Source: Helichrysum umbraculigerum
Lineage: Eukaryota > Streptophyta > Magnoliopsida > Asterales > Asteraceae
Direction of reading: 5' to 3'
Assembly (NCBI GenBank): GCA_949592205.1
Contig: CATIUR010000003.1
Span: forward strand, 86,094,501 to 86,158,500
Length of the DNA stretch: 64,000 bases
A program made the translations under genes and the position numbers. The notes under the pieces were generated by a model. The model saw nothing but the letters and a program-made list of their open reading frames with translations. It ran no database searches and was not told the origin of the DNA. Numbering within the stretch: the stretch's first letter is position 1; every line of letters begins with the position of its first letter. Of this stretch, positions 23,640 to 34,575 are shown one piece after another.

Positions 23640-24520
23640 TAATACCCTTTGTTGAATTGTTGACCGGCAATATTGAACACAACTTGAAGAGCTCGGTCTT
23701 GTAGTCAGTCTTGAAAGAGATCAGATTCATTAAGTACGTTGAGGTCGTTGTTTGATCCGGCAGGTCCAAAGAAAGCGTGCCAAATCCACAAATCGTAGGA
23801 GGCTACGGCTTCAAGCATTATTGTTGGATGGCCGTGATCACCTCTAGTGTCTTGACCTTGCCATGCCACTGGGCAATTTCTCCAATCCCAGTGCATGCAA
23901 TCTATACTTCCAAGCATCCCAGGAAACCCATGTAACTCCGCATGCCGTTGATGTAACCGTTGCACATCTTGGAGTGTTGGCCTTCTTAAATACTCAGTTG
24001 AATATAGATGAAAAATACACTTACAAAAGTTGTCCAAACAATCATACGATGTTTGTTGACCCATATGTAAGTATTCATCAAATGCGTCGGCGGCGCAACC
24101 GTATGCCAATTGGCGTAAGGCTGACGTTGCTTTTTGGAAAACATTAAAGCCGAGTTTCCCGGTTGCGTCGCGACTTTGATGAAAAAAGGAAAAGTAAGAA
24201 GGTAACGGAAGGTGAGAGTACGATATTATACCTTGACATATATGAATAAATAATGGTCGACTCATCCGAAAGCGACGCCGAAAATAATCAAGTGGGAATG
24301 TCGCATTCTCGGCAAAATAGTCTTGATATAAACGTTGTCCGGCACTATCACGATCTCTAGGTAAATATCGTCTCGCTCGTGGAATACGAAATGTAAATTC
24401 GGTCGCCTCGTCCGAATCGGATGACGAATCTTCTTGGTCGAGACGGTTTATCCTAGCGACCGGATCGTATATGGCAATGACGGCATTAATATCATCTTTA
24501 TCGGAATCGGATGACGACAT
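23640..24520 (-). pseudogene. Harbinger transposase, N-terminal part (copy A)
   Basis: The likely start is the MSSSDSDKDD methionine at 24,520. The longer frame upstream (to 24,718) is low-complexity leader. The domain contains SIDCMHW, with the first catalytic Asp at about residue 207 from this start, and GSNNDLNVL, with the second Asp at about residue 259. After FQD (23,705-23,707) an in-frame TGA stops translation, and the same frame then continues to the retrotransposon junction at 23,639. The third catalytic residue is in the piece at 14,385-14,826. The protein would cut and paste the element and related MITEs. This copy is dead twice over. Confidence 0.88.
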
Positions 24521-24722
24521 TTTGAATGAGAATTGATTGTGTATATTTTGATGGTTTGAAATAAGTATTTTGTTGGAGAATATATATGTATTTTGAGGGA
24601 GTAAATGATATTTGATTGTGTGTGAAAAATGAGTTTGAAATAGGAATATATATAGTGTATGGGAAAATTGGAAAAAGTGAAAAAAAAAATTAATTTTTTT
24701 TTGGCCGTTATCCTCCAACGGT

Positions 24723-24725
<3 letters not shown>

Positions 24726-24799
<74 letters not shown>
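24726..24799. repeat. (AT)n microsatellite inside Harbinger copy A
   Basis: About 74 bp of TA dinucleotides. Copy B has only mixed A/T sequence here, so the tract expanded after the copies separated. Confidence 0.95.
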
Positions 24800-24801
<2 letters not shown>

Positions 24802-25072
24802 CGTTGCACACAAAAAAAAGGGGAAAAAGAAACCGACGTGGGCCCCCCCTATTCTCTCCTTCCGTCGCCAAACCGAATTCGGCAACCGACGCCGGCCAAC
24901 CAACGGGCCGTGCCTATGGCGTCGGTTCCGTCAGTTGGTACCGACGTTGGTACCGACGGACCGTTGTGAGCGGTCTAATCCCTTATAGTTTTATACTACT
25001 CCTTCCTTAATCAAAGATGTCCGCAATAAAAACATGGGTAAGTGCATAAAAATGCAACTAACTATGATCTAA

Positions 25073-27135
25073 GACTCCTCCCAACAGTGACTAACTACTG
25101 ACGCGTCAGTTCGTGCCACGTCTGCGCCACATCAGCTTTTTCCACAACTGACATTTACTGACATTTCACTCCCTACAGTAACATCACTTCTCTTATTTTC
25201 AGGGCCCCACACACTATTTCCTTTATTTATTTAATACACAAACTTAAATAAAACTTTTTCAATATAAAATAAAACATTACATAAATAAAATAAAACATTT
25301 CATTAAATAAAATAAAACATTACATTAAATAAAAAAACATTACATTAATAAAATAAAAACATTACATTAAATAAAATAAAACATTTATTAAAAAAGAAAA
25401 ATATAACTAGCTAACGCGCTCGGAAATTTGGTGGGAGGCTCGCAATGTGTGCGATGAGAGCTTCGCGAAGTCGATGATGCACAGCACGGTCACGCAATTC
25501 CTTATCCATACGTATGTGTATTTCAACCCTTTCTTCCCACGATCGTTGAGGTAAATTATCCTGGTTTGCCAAATAGTCTTCCTCATTTGGACACATATTG
25601 CGCCCATTGTCTTCGGTTATCATATTGTGTAAAATAACACAACAGTACATGATTCGACGTATTTTGTTGACGCTGTATGGTCGAGCAGGGTTTTTGATAA
25701 TTTGCCAACGGCCCTGAAGTACTCCGAATGCCCATTCTACGTATTTCCTTACAGATTCTTGGTATCTCTTAAACCGTGTCTCGGCTTCTGATATCGGATA
25801 CTTAAATGACTTGACAATCGTCGCCCACTCTGGATATATTCCATCGCCAAGATAATACCCTTTGTTGAATTGTTGACCGGCAATATTGAACACAACTTGA
25901 GGAGCTCGGTCTTGTAGTCAGTCTTGAAAGAGATCAGATTCATTAAGTACGTTGAGGTCGTTGTTTGATCCGGCAGGTCCAAAGAAAGCGTGCCAAATCC
26001 ACAAATCGTAGGAGGCTACGGCTTCAAGCATTATTGTTGGATGGCCGTGATCACCTCGAGTGTATTGACCTTGCCATGCCACTGGGCAATTTCTCCAATC
26101 CCAGTGCATGCAATCTATACTTCCAAGCATCCCAGGAAACCCATGTAACTCCGCATGCCGTTGATGCAACCGTTGCACATCTTGGAGTGTTGGCCTTCTT
26201 AAATACTCAGTTGAATATAGATGAAAAATACACTTACAAAGGTTGTCCAAACAATCATACGATGTTTGTTGACCCATATGTAAGTATTCATCAAATGCGT
26301 CGGCGGCGCAACCGTATGCCAATTGGCGTAAGGCTGACGTTACTTTTTGGAAAACATTAAAGCCGAGTTTCCCGGTTGCGTCGCGACTTTGATGAAAAAA
26401 GGAAAAGTAAAAAGGTAACGGAAGGTGAGAGTACGATATTATACCTTGACATATACGAATAAATAATGGTCGACTCATCCGAAAGCGACGCCGAAAATAA
26501 TCAAGTGGGAATGTCGCATTCTCGGCAAAATAGTCTTGATATAAACGTTGTCCGTCACTATCACGATCTCTAGGTAAATATCGTCTCGCTCGTGGAATAC
26601 GAAATGTAAATTCGGTCGCCTCGTCCGAATCGGATGACGAATCTTCTTGGTCAAGACGGTTTATCCTAGCGACCGGATCGTATATGGCAATGACGGCATT
26701 AATATCATCTTTATCGGAATCGGATGACGACATTTTGAATGAGAATTGATTGTGTATATTTTGATGGTTTGGAATAAGTATTTTGTTGGAGAATATATAT
26801 GTATTTTGAGGGAGTAAATGATATTTGATTGTGTGTGAAAAATGAGTTTGAAATAGGAATATATATAGTGTATGGGAAAATTGGAAAAAGTGAAAAAATA
26901 TTAAATTTTTTTTTTGGCCGTTATCCTCCAACGGTTATATATTTTTTTATTTTTTATTATTATTTTTTAATTCGTTGCACACAATAAAAAAAGGGGAAGA
27001 AGAAACCGACGTGGGCCCCCCTATTCTCTCCTTCCGTCGCCAAACCGAAGTCGGCAACCGACGCCGGCCAACCGACGGGCCGTGCCTATGGCGTCGGTTC
27101 CGTCAGTTGGTACCGACGGACCGTTGTGAGCGGTC
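25073..27135 (-). mobile_element. PIF/Harbinger element copy B, uninterrupted, 2,063 bp
   Basis: It starts GACTCCTCCCAACAGTGAC and ends with the inverse of GACCGCTCACAACGGTCC. TAA duplications lie at 25,070-25,072 and 27,136-27,138. It carries the transposase frame on the minus strand, interrupted by one TGA, and no second ORF. Compared with copy A it is nearly identical apart from scattered substitutions, a shorter tandem array, no (AT)n tract and one fewer GTTGGTACCGAC unit near the right end. It preserves the unoccupied Gypsy target site. Confidence 0.92.
25411..26733 (-). pseudogene. Harbinger transposase (copy B), one in-frame TGA
   Basis: From the MSSSDSDKDD methionine at 26,733 the frame runs 271 codons to TGA (25,918-25,920), then continues in the same frame for 168 codons to the stop at 25,411. 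The total of about 440 codons fits plant HARBI1-like DDE_Tnp_4 transposases. The catalytic residues are Asp in SIDCMHW, Asp in GSNNDLNVL and Glu in VEWAFG, where copy A has VERAFG. The TGA separates the two aspartates from the glutamate, so no complete catalytic domain is made without readthrough. Copy A carries the same TGA. A Myb-like ORF1 protein, normally needed as partner, is not encoded. Confidence 0.88.
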
Positions 27136-27740
27136 TAATATTCATAGTTAGTACTTAACTATTCCTCCTTCCATTGTATGTAAGAAACTAGTTATTTCCT
27201 GCTATTGCATGCAACTTTTAGTATCTTTCCACGTGTCATCTAGATAAGGTGTCACGTGTCATCCTTATAAGTTAACACGTCACCAAAATATATACAATGA
27301 CAAAAAATAACTAGTTTCTTACACACAATAGAAGCTGGAACAGTTTAATACATACTATGAATGTCAGACCATAGTTAATTGCATTTTTATATACTTACCC
27401 CTATTTTTAGAATTTTCACTAACAATATTATTCATCAATCAAATATTATATCTACCTATTAAAGTCACTTTGAAATACAAAGTTGATACTTAGTTACGAT
27501 GATAGTAAGGTATATTTTCAAATGAAAGTAAAGTTTAAGTAGAGGTAACTCACAAGATTAACAATCAAAGATTATGTCAAACGCATTAACAAAATACTTG
27601 TGCATCAATTGTCCAAAATCAAGTACTCCATTCTTATTATAACTTTCGTAGACATACAAATCGCACTCTTCATTATTTTCTTTTTACTTGTGTTATTTAC
27701 AATCAACATAAATAAAAGTACATTTGTTCCCCAATAACAA

Positions 27741-28865
27741 TCACCACATTTGAGGCCTATTATTTACATCAAACTCCCATCCCCTACTCCGACGAGAAGA
27801 ACTACTAAAGATCGCCGGAATAAACCTACCTCTATTACTAACTCCATCATCCGAACTTGAACTCGAACTCGACGAAAATCCCCTCCTCCCTCCACCACCG
27901 AAACACGAAAACACACCACCCAAAAGTCGCCTCAAACCACCACTCCTACCACCCTCATTCCCTCTTAAACCACCCCATAAACCCCTCACCGGACCACCAT
28001 TATTCCCAAACCCACCATCCATTTCCGTGAACACGACCGGAACATCCCTCTCCCTCCCCCTCCTCCCCACCGCAAAACCGCCACCCGGCAGCCGCCATAT
28101 CGTTAACCCCGTCGCTTCTTCGTTACCGTAACCCGAATCTTGATTTTCCGGCGGTATTTCATGGCGGCAAACCGGACATGAATTACGCAAATTTAGCCAC
28201 GGAAGGATACAATCCGAATGATATAAATGCTTACACGGCATTTCTTTAACTTGTGTTAGTAATTCAAAGGCTTCTTTACAAACAGCACAATGTGATTCAG
28301 TTACTACATGTATTTCTTGAATTTCGACATTCGGAAGTGCTTCCACGGCGGCTTTCGACGCCGGGGGGTTCTGGTCAACTCTCATTAATCCGTTGACTTC
28401 GATTTGAGTTAACTGAGTCAATAACCGATCAAAACCCGAACCCAACAAAAAGTCCGACATACTTAACGGTAACGGTCTCAAACCCGACCCGGATCCGTCA
28501 TCATAATACATCTCAAACCCTCCACCGTTGACCGTGTCAACGCTGTTGTGTCCCCGGAGAACGATGACGGGGTTAAACGGCGACCGGTTACCGGTGTTCC
28601 GTCTAGCACGGCGGAGCACCGGTGGGGTAGGACTCTGCTGGTCGTCGCCGGCCGGGTAGATATCCGATGATGGAAAACTGGTCCGGCGAGAGTCCGATAT
28701 AGCAGATTCGGGTATATTGGTCGGGTTATCAAGTTCCTCTATGAATCCACCGTTGCAATCTGGGCAAAATACAGATGAATCTTGCTGGTGAGATGGAACT
28801 GTGATGTATCTGCTGCATCTGTAACACCAATATGATGATGATGGGGAAGACCCAGCCATTGACAT
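27741..28865 (-). CDS. RDUF1/RDUF2-like: RING-H2 E3 ubiquitin ligase of the RDUF1/RDUF2 type
   Basis: An intact single-exon ORF of 374 aa. Residues 14-45 form a zinc ribbon (CYRCSRY and CPDCNGGFIEEL). A Ser/Pro-rich linker follows. A RING-H2 finger spans residues 193-233 with Cys193, Cys196, Cys211, His213, His216, Cys219, Cys230 and Cys233 (C3H2C3), including the Pro-Trp of ILPWL that contacts E2 enzymes. Residues from about 245 match a DUF1117 tail (GLTIWRLPGGGFAVGRR), then Gly/Ser-rich sequence. Zinc ribbon, RING and DUF1117 in this order define the Arabidopsis RDUF1/RDUF2 family, E3 ligases acting in abscisic acid and drought responses. The start at 28,865 gives MSMAGSS, and the second Met is an alternative. 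No defects are visible, and this is the clearest functional host gene. The function is inferred from family. Confidence 0.93.
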   Translation of the reverse strand: MSMAGSSPSSSYWCYRCSRYITVPSHQQDSSVFCPDCNGGFIEELDNPTNIPESAISDSRRTSFPSSDIYPAGDDQQSPTPPVLRRARRNTGNRSPFNPVIVLRGHNSVDTVNGGGFEMYYDDGSGSGLRPLPLSMSDFLLGSGFDRLLTQLTQIEVNGLMRVDQNPPASKAAVEALPNVEIQEIHVVTESHCAVCKEAFELLTQVKEMPCKHLYHSDCILPWLNLRNSCPVCRHEIPPENQDSGYGNEEATGLTIWRLPGGGFAVGRRGRERDVPVVFTEMDGGFGNNGGPVRGLWGGLRGNEGGRSGGLRRLLGGVFSCFGGGGRRGFSSSSSSSSDDGVSNRGRFIPAIFSSSSRRSRGWEFDVNNRPQMW

Positions 28866-30405
28866 ATGTAAATTATGAGATTATATGAGAACTTAATCAC
28901 TAAAATGATTATTTCTTGATCACAGCTCAAAAAGTTACAACCTTTTTCTACAAAGAACAAAATTTGGCCCAATATCCAAAAATGACTTTCTTCAAGGAAA
29001 CTCGAAAAGATTAATTTTTTTCTAGAAAGATTAAAACTTTGGGTATGATTTATGAACTTTAGGCATATGAACTGAAATCCCCAATTGACAAAGAAATGAG
29101 AATCCCTGAATTAGATGGGATTTGAGTAGAATCGGTGGAAGGGAATCTTAATTAAGGGTTAGATAGAGATGGAAAGTGGAGAATATTTTGAAGAAGGGGG
29201 GATTGGAGGTGATTCATCAAGGCTTGTGATCAAGGGACACGTGGGACGAATTTAGAGGCATGAGTCATTGTTAAACGTTGGTGGAAATTTTGTATACTAA
29301 AGTTACACTTAGCTACCTTTTAGTTTCTGTGAAAGTTATGTTTAGCCCTAGGTTATGAGAGATGATTGTTTTGCATTTAAACGTATGGATCTTCATGTTT
29401 AGCTTTTGTTATTATAAAAAGAACAATTATCTGACAATTATAATTTGTTTACATTATTTGATATTTACCGAATTTATCTAAGTCTTTGTTTATATTATTG
29501 TTCAAAAACTAACAAACTAATCGATTTATCGATGAAGTTATTTAATATATCATGTAAGGATTGAAATTGTGATATATACTTCGAATGTCAGATCTCCGAA
29601 ACGACCTAGATTATATGCTAGGGTTGTTTTATTGTTTTTTTTTGCTAACTTACATTAGATATACATAGTAAATGGGTGTTTGAAGTATTTGTATTAAAAG
29701 ATCATTTTGAATATCTTATGGGCTTAAAAATAATAAAGTGTGAACATGTTTATCTTTAAAGTGATTATTTTTTACATAATAAGTAGATAAACAGTTTTAA
29801 AATGGTATTTGAATTTATTTAAACAGTCAAAAACACCACAAATTCATGTTATTAGCCATAAATCTTGGGTGTCTTAGACTCTTAAACACCTCAAATTTAT
29901 GTTATTAGAACTTTATACATCATACTCAAATGTTATGATTATTTCTTTAAGTATGTATAAATTCTGGAGAAAATAAAAATGAGAATGATAGTAAAAAATA
30001 AAAATAAGGTGGTAGTAAATGATAATATATAAAGCTCATGGGTTATATGTAGGATAACTAGTAAGTGGGAGGGTCAAAATAAATAACAGCATTTGATATG
30101 GGACCAAACAGGAGGTGGATGACGTCATCGGGAGCGGACTTGGCATATCATATGACACTCATCGCATTCATAGTTATGCAACATCTCAACGTGTCGAGGG
30201 TTTGATCGTGTAATGTTGAGGTTTTTGTAACTTTGTTGTTATAGTTCACCTCATGTTACGTATATTAAAAAAGAAACCATTAAATGATTAATCGACCCGT
30301 TTAAGTTCGTTTGCTTTTAGTATGATGTTATAATAGATTTCAATTATTTTGATAAATTGGTGTAAAATTAAGTAATGAATTGTTTTTCCTTCTATATACG
30401 AAGGG
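28866..30405. other. Upstream region of the RDUF-like gene, then intergenic DNA
   Basis: The first 350 bp are presumably leader and promoter. I could not fix a TATA box or start site. The remainder is AT-rich with no coding frame. A GACGTCAT motif near 30,121 is a CRE/bZIP-like core but too far away to link confidently. Confidence 0.35.
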
Positions 30406-30536
30406 AGCCGATAAATACAACAAATAAAAGTGATTCAAACATCAAAACTGTACTATGAGTACTTGTACTATATGCAATAAATGTTGTACAGTTGGTGTAA
30501 GAATCACTTTTATTTGTTGTATTTGTCAACTCCCAT
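30406..30536. mobile_element. Short hairpin MITE, about 130 bp
   Basis: The left arm GATAAATACAACAAATAAAA then GTGATTC is inverted at the right (GAATCACTTTTATTTGTTGT then ATTTGTCAACTCCC). Arms of about 40 bp surround a loop of about 55 bp. The outer ends (GAAGGGAG and the inverse of ATGGGAG) resemble Stowaway-like termini, with TA-rich flanks. An RNA copy would form a miRNA-precursor-like stem. Confidence 0.65.
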
Positions 30537-30572
30537 ATATGAAGGTTTTAATTGAAAACGAGGCAATACAAA

Positions 30573-30925
30573 TCTTAAATTATATATAAGAAACAGTTGA
30601 TGATGTCATCAAAAATCTAATCAACTAATAGAATTAGTCAATTTTGTCCAATTAGCTAAATTATAGGATTTAGTGACATCATAAATCATTAATTATTTAT
30701 TATATAAAGAAAAATAATTATGATAACTTTATCCAATAAATAGGTATTCGTAATACATTAGGACTATTCTCATATCACAATAGGTATTCGTAATATACTA
30801 GGATTATTATCATATCACAATTTGATTTGATGATGCGTTAATGAGATTTAATCCTTCATATCAACAACTTTTACAATCTATTTGTTTTCGTCCAACCCCG
30901 TGTAATACACGGGTATAGAGTCTAG
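30573..30925 (+). mobile_element. Candidate short non-autonomous Helitron, 353 bp
   Basis: It begins TCTTAAATTATATATAAG after an A. It ends with hairpin CCCGTGTAATACACGGG (about 30,896-30,912), a 9-nt spacer and CTAG before T. These are the classic Helitron end features. Inside is a tandem pair of about 50-bp units containing AATAGGTATTCGTAATA (about 30,737 and 30,779). It has no coding capacity. Confidence 0.6.
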
Positions 30926-32603
30926 TATTTATATAACACGAGTACATAAAAACGTTGCAAATTCTTTTATTTATCATAAGTCAAATTTCTTTAATATTGT
31001 ACATCGAACATGATAGAAAGGAACTGAAAACCATATTAACATATCGTTCTTATATCATCTATACTGCTCAATTATTTGAAAGGTAGTGCTATTTTACAAT
31101 TAATAGAAAACAATTATATGATATTTATTTAGCGATATAATAAAAGTCAAAAGACTATATTTTTTGAAGACATAAGAAAACAATTCATTAAGATTAAAAT
31201 AACAAAGTGGTGGCTTGGGATAGTATAAAATTTGCCGACCAAACATTTGTATGGTAGGAGCGACAATATTATTACAAACAACGTTGTCTTTATTCATTAC
31301 TAGCCTATGGAAAGACGATTTCTTGTATTTTAAAACGAAATGATATGCAAAATATCAATTAGTATAACAGAATATAGTTTGCATAAGTTAAGTTAGCGTA
31401 CTGGTTTTTTGAGTTCTTAGTTAATACCAGGTGAAGACCCGCGACAACGCGAGCTTTGATATTTTTGTTTGTAATATAGTATTTGTATAAGTTAAATGAC
31501 GTTTTAAATCTTACATTTGTTGGTATTCGATGTATTTCGGTTACTATGCTTACGCTATATATTTGAGAAACTTGACAAATGATAGATGTGAAAAATAAAA
31601 TTGACTAAACTGTAACTGATTACGGAGTGTTTAAGAATCGTAGAAATCACATAATAAACAAAGAACGGAAGTTCAATAAACCCTAAACGGGTACCCAAAA
31701 CGGGACTTCTCGATAATCTTTTTTTTATAAGTAACTCATTATCAACTTCAACTAAAATTCTAATACAATTCAAAAGCTTATATAATAGTTCTAAATCTAA
31801 CAATAACTTAGAGGGAAAGATACATATTCTCCAATACATAAAAGATTTCTACTAAATAAAAGAAATAAATATTAAAGACAAAATATGACAATTACAAATT
31901 ATCATTTTTGACCCTTCAATCTTCTCGAATTGTAATACACATTTAACTTCACATGTTAACCGAAGAAGCGACGGCTAAGCCATAGGAGCTTGAGGCCTGA
32001 AAGCATTCTCCGCATCAGTAACACCGCTTGTTGTTTCCAATAAATGCATAGTTCGTTATTAAGTAAAATCAGTTTGGTGGTGGGTGAATGCCTTATAATT
32101 GATATTATGCTCGATATACAACCAACGTATTCTTGTAAAACATTATATACATCATATCTTTTAGTTATACACCGTTTAATATATTTTTCGTAATAGTATA
32201 TAATTATATTTGTAGACTAATGTACACATATTGAAAATTTTGTACTACTATACGTTTATAAATCCTTCACAATGAACTTCTAATAGTAGTATTATAGCAG
32301 ATGGACCACATTTTTTTTTAGAAAAACCAATGTTATTACTAAACCATTATAATAAGCATACACTTTTACATATACTGTTACATATGTACACCTACACCAC
32401 AACCCAATCTACAGATTCATGAATACCACAATTCCTATATACATATAGCTAATAAACTTAAAACACAACTACCAAACACCTATCATTACAATCTGTATAT
32501 TTGCCATAAACACATGATCACCAATAGCCCACTGTTCAGAACCCGAACATCACCTTCAGAACCCGAACAGCAACATTCCCGATCATTTCACCTGTACTGT
32601 CAT
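30926..32603. other. Intergenic DNA with a further Helitron-like 3' end
   Basis: No supported gene. Near 31,428-31,455 the minus strand reads a GCTCGCGTTGTCGCGGGT hairpin, then CTTCACCTGG before T, which fits a Helitron 3' end (CTRR) without a recognised 5' partner. Short open frames at 31,100-31,297 and 31,555-31,839 are not protein-like. Confidence 0.35.
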
Positions 32604-32809
32604 CAGTGGCGGTACTAGAAAAAAATTAACGAGGGGGCGAATTCAAAATAATAAAAATATCTTATAAAATTAACCTTAAATTTTAAAATTACGTGTGGGC
32701 ATAATTTTTTTTTTACAAAATTAACCTATAAAATTTTAAAAAAATATTTTTTCCTGAAAATCGGGTGGGGGCGGCCGCCCCCACTGCCCCCACCCTAGTA
32801 CCGTCCCTG
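32604..32809. mobile_element. hAT-type MITE, 206 bp, with 8-bp target duplication
   Basis: It starts CAGTGGCGGTACTAG and ends, read inverted, CAGGGACGGTACTAG. The flanks are identical 8-mers ACTGTCAT (32,596-32,603 and 32,810-32,817), the length expected for hAT elements. It contains the perfect GGGGGCGGCCGCCCCC palindrome and no coding sequence. Confidence 0.85.
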
Positions 32810-32979
32810 ACTGTCATACTATCCATTTAATTGGACCCATCCTTTTATTACCTACTATTTTTATCATACTTGTTGTTTTCACTTCTCCATTGCTTATTCA
32901 CTTAAATCATTTTATGCTTTTACTTTACCTGCATGCATCAGTTGCTAATTTGCTATGTCTATGCCATTACCCACATTTG

Positions 32980-33185
32980 TACAACATCTGATCCCAGTTT
33001 AAGTGACCTATGTATAATCTATCCAAGTGTATATCTTGTTTATCAATTTCCATTTGTCTAGAATTTTACCTTTAAGTAGCCGCCAAATGAATATGTTGAT
33101 CTTACGTGGTATCAATTTATTCAGTCCCAAATGAATATGTTGTACAACATCTGATCCCAGTTTAAGTGACCTATGTATAATCTCC
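32980..33185. repeat. Direct repeat of about 43 bp
   Basis: GTACAACATCTGATCCCAGT and the following 20 or so bases (through CCTATGTATAATCT) occur identically at about 32,980 and 33,142. A shorter CCAAATGAATATGTTG repeat lies between them. It may be a local duplication. No element boundaries were resolved. Confidence 0.7.
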
Positions 33186-34303
33186 AATGGTTGTTTTAAT
33201 GTGGTTTCAATTGTAAGAGAATGATAAATTAAATCTTAAGTGGGGGAGAAAGTTATATGTTTATGATGATAAAGACTAAATGAGGGTTCTAAAGACCCGA
33301 ATAGCCTATGTTAGAGAAATAATGACGTCATTTGAATCAGAGAAAGAAAGTAGCAAAGAGATAAGTTAAGATTTTATGTTGATAAAAGAATGAAATGTTA
33401 TGAAAATTAACAGTTAAGAATGTGAATTATAACTATGTCGCCATTAAAAGAAATTTATGTGTAAGTACTTGTATGTTATAGAAATAATGGCGAGATAAAG
33501 TAGTTAAGTTACAACTAGTGAAAGTTAAAACATGAATTAAAATTGAAAGTAATGTATTATTTGTGTTTAATGGTAAGATAATTCACTATTTAAGTGAAAC
33601 CGAATGAATAAAAAGTTATGTGATTCTATGATCAACTAGTTATAAGGTGAAGAATTCTAGCTTTATGCTAGTCAAGTTAATGTGTGAATACTAGTTTTTT
33701 TTTTGCTAGTTATGGTTAGAGTTGGAAAAGTTCATTGTAGATATGTGTATTGTGATTTTCATCACCACGATTATCATTGTTGCAGAAATAAAGTAATTGT
33801 TATGGTGAAAAGATTTTAACATGTTGCTAGTTTCTAGTTGTGAAAGTTGTTATGAGCACTTATATGTTTGATGTATTGTAAGTGTTTATGTGTTTCAAGG
33901 TGTTTATGTGATTAAGTATAAATGACATATGTAAGTGGTCAGTTGATATGAACGGATAAAGAATATGTACAGTATATGGGCGCGGGTGAAAGCAAATGAA
34001 ATGCACATTTTATGTGCGCATGTGGAAAGAATTGAAAATACGTGTTTAGGTTTATAAGTTGTTCAAGTTATGTAACGAATGTTATGTGTATCAGTTGTTA
34101 CATGGAAAGATGATGCAGTATAAAGAAACAGTTGTTGATGTTGCACTTTGTGCTCGATGTGCACTCTGTGCTAGTAAGCAGTGAGAAGTGAAAAGTTAAA
34201 TGCACATGTTATGTGTTTATGTGATAAAGATAAATGCGCACTGCATGTGTGCAAGTTGATAAAAAGGTATGTACAGATTATGTGTTTATGTTGATAGCGT
34301 TAT
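33186..34303. other. Probable non-coding internal end of a Gypsy element
   Basis: No coding frame. The stretch precedes a TGTAACACCCC LTR start, and a purine-rich AAGTGGGGGAGAAAG lies at 33,238-33,252. Repeated TGCAC/GTGCGCA words occur at 33,980-34,260. I read it as 3' untranslated retroelement sequence, a weak inference. Confidence 0.3.
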
Positions 34304-34526
34304 TGTAACACCCCAATTTTCGTAAGTGTAAGTTTAAATAATATGTAGATTTTATGTAGTGAAAGTTAACTTGTGAAAGAACAGTTAGTGAGTTAGTTAA
34401 GTTATAGTTAAGTTTTGAGGGGTTCTTTATGTCAAATTAGGAAAGTATAAGGGGGTAAAGTGAAAATATGCTATTTAAATCAATCTTTCATGAGAATTCT
34501 GGAATTAAAAACACAGTATGTATTTA

Positions 34527-34575
<49 letters not shown>

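Larger units (their letters stand above)
14026..24975 (-). mobile_element. PIF/Harbinger element copy A, split by a Gypsy retrotransposon
   Basis: The terminal inverted repeats are imperfect: GACTCCTCCCAACAGTGAC at the left and, inverted, GACCGCTCACAACGGTCC at the right. TAA flanks both ends (14,023-14,025 and 24,976-24,978), the 3-bp target typical of PIF/Harbinger. Removing the insert at 14,827-23,639 leaves about 2.14 kb, closely matching copy B. The element contains a transposase gene on the minus strand but no Myb-like second ORF. Subterminal parts are GC-rich with repeated CCGAC/GTCGG words. An (AT)n expansion at 24,726-24,799 is absent from copy B. Confidence 0.9.
25026..27412. mobile_element. 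Foldback MITE disrupted by Harbinger copy B
   Basis: Removing copy B with one TAA joins left-arm sequence (GGGTAAGTGCATAAAAATGC, 25,036-25,055, through ACTATGATC) to TATTCATAGTTAGTAC. The combined arm is inverted at 27,300-27,405, which reads on the minus strand GGGTAAGTATATAAAAATGC, then CTATGGTCTGACATTCATAG, then GTAAGAAACTAGTTATTT. The original element is about 320-330 bp with arms above 100 bp and a loop near 27,200-27,300. Exact ends and target duplication are not certain. Confidence 0.7.

Noticed and set aside
24448..24903. 151-codon frame with a Tyr-Ile repeat
   Set aside because: It runs through the (AT)n tract of Harbinger copy A and is out of frame with the transposase.
23863..26360. 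Plus-strand frames of 94 and 131 codons inside both Harbinger copies
   Set aside because: Antisense of the transposase gene. They are open only because the gene is open on the other strand.
28478..28972. Two extra minus-strand frames at 28,478-28,732 and 28,739-28,972
   Set aside because: They overlap the RDUF-like gene in other frames. Only the 374-aa frame has domain structure.
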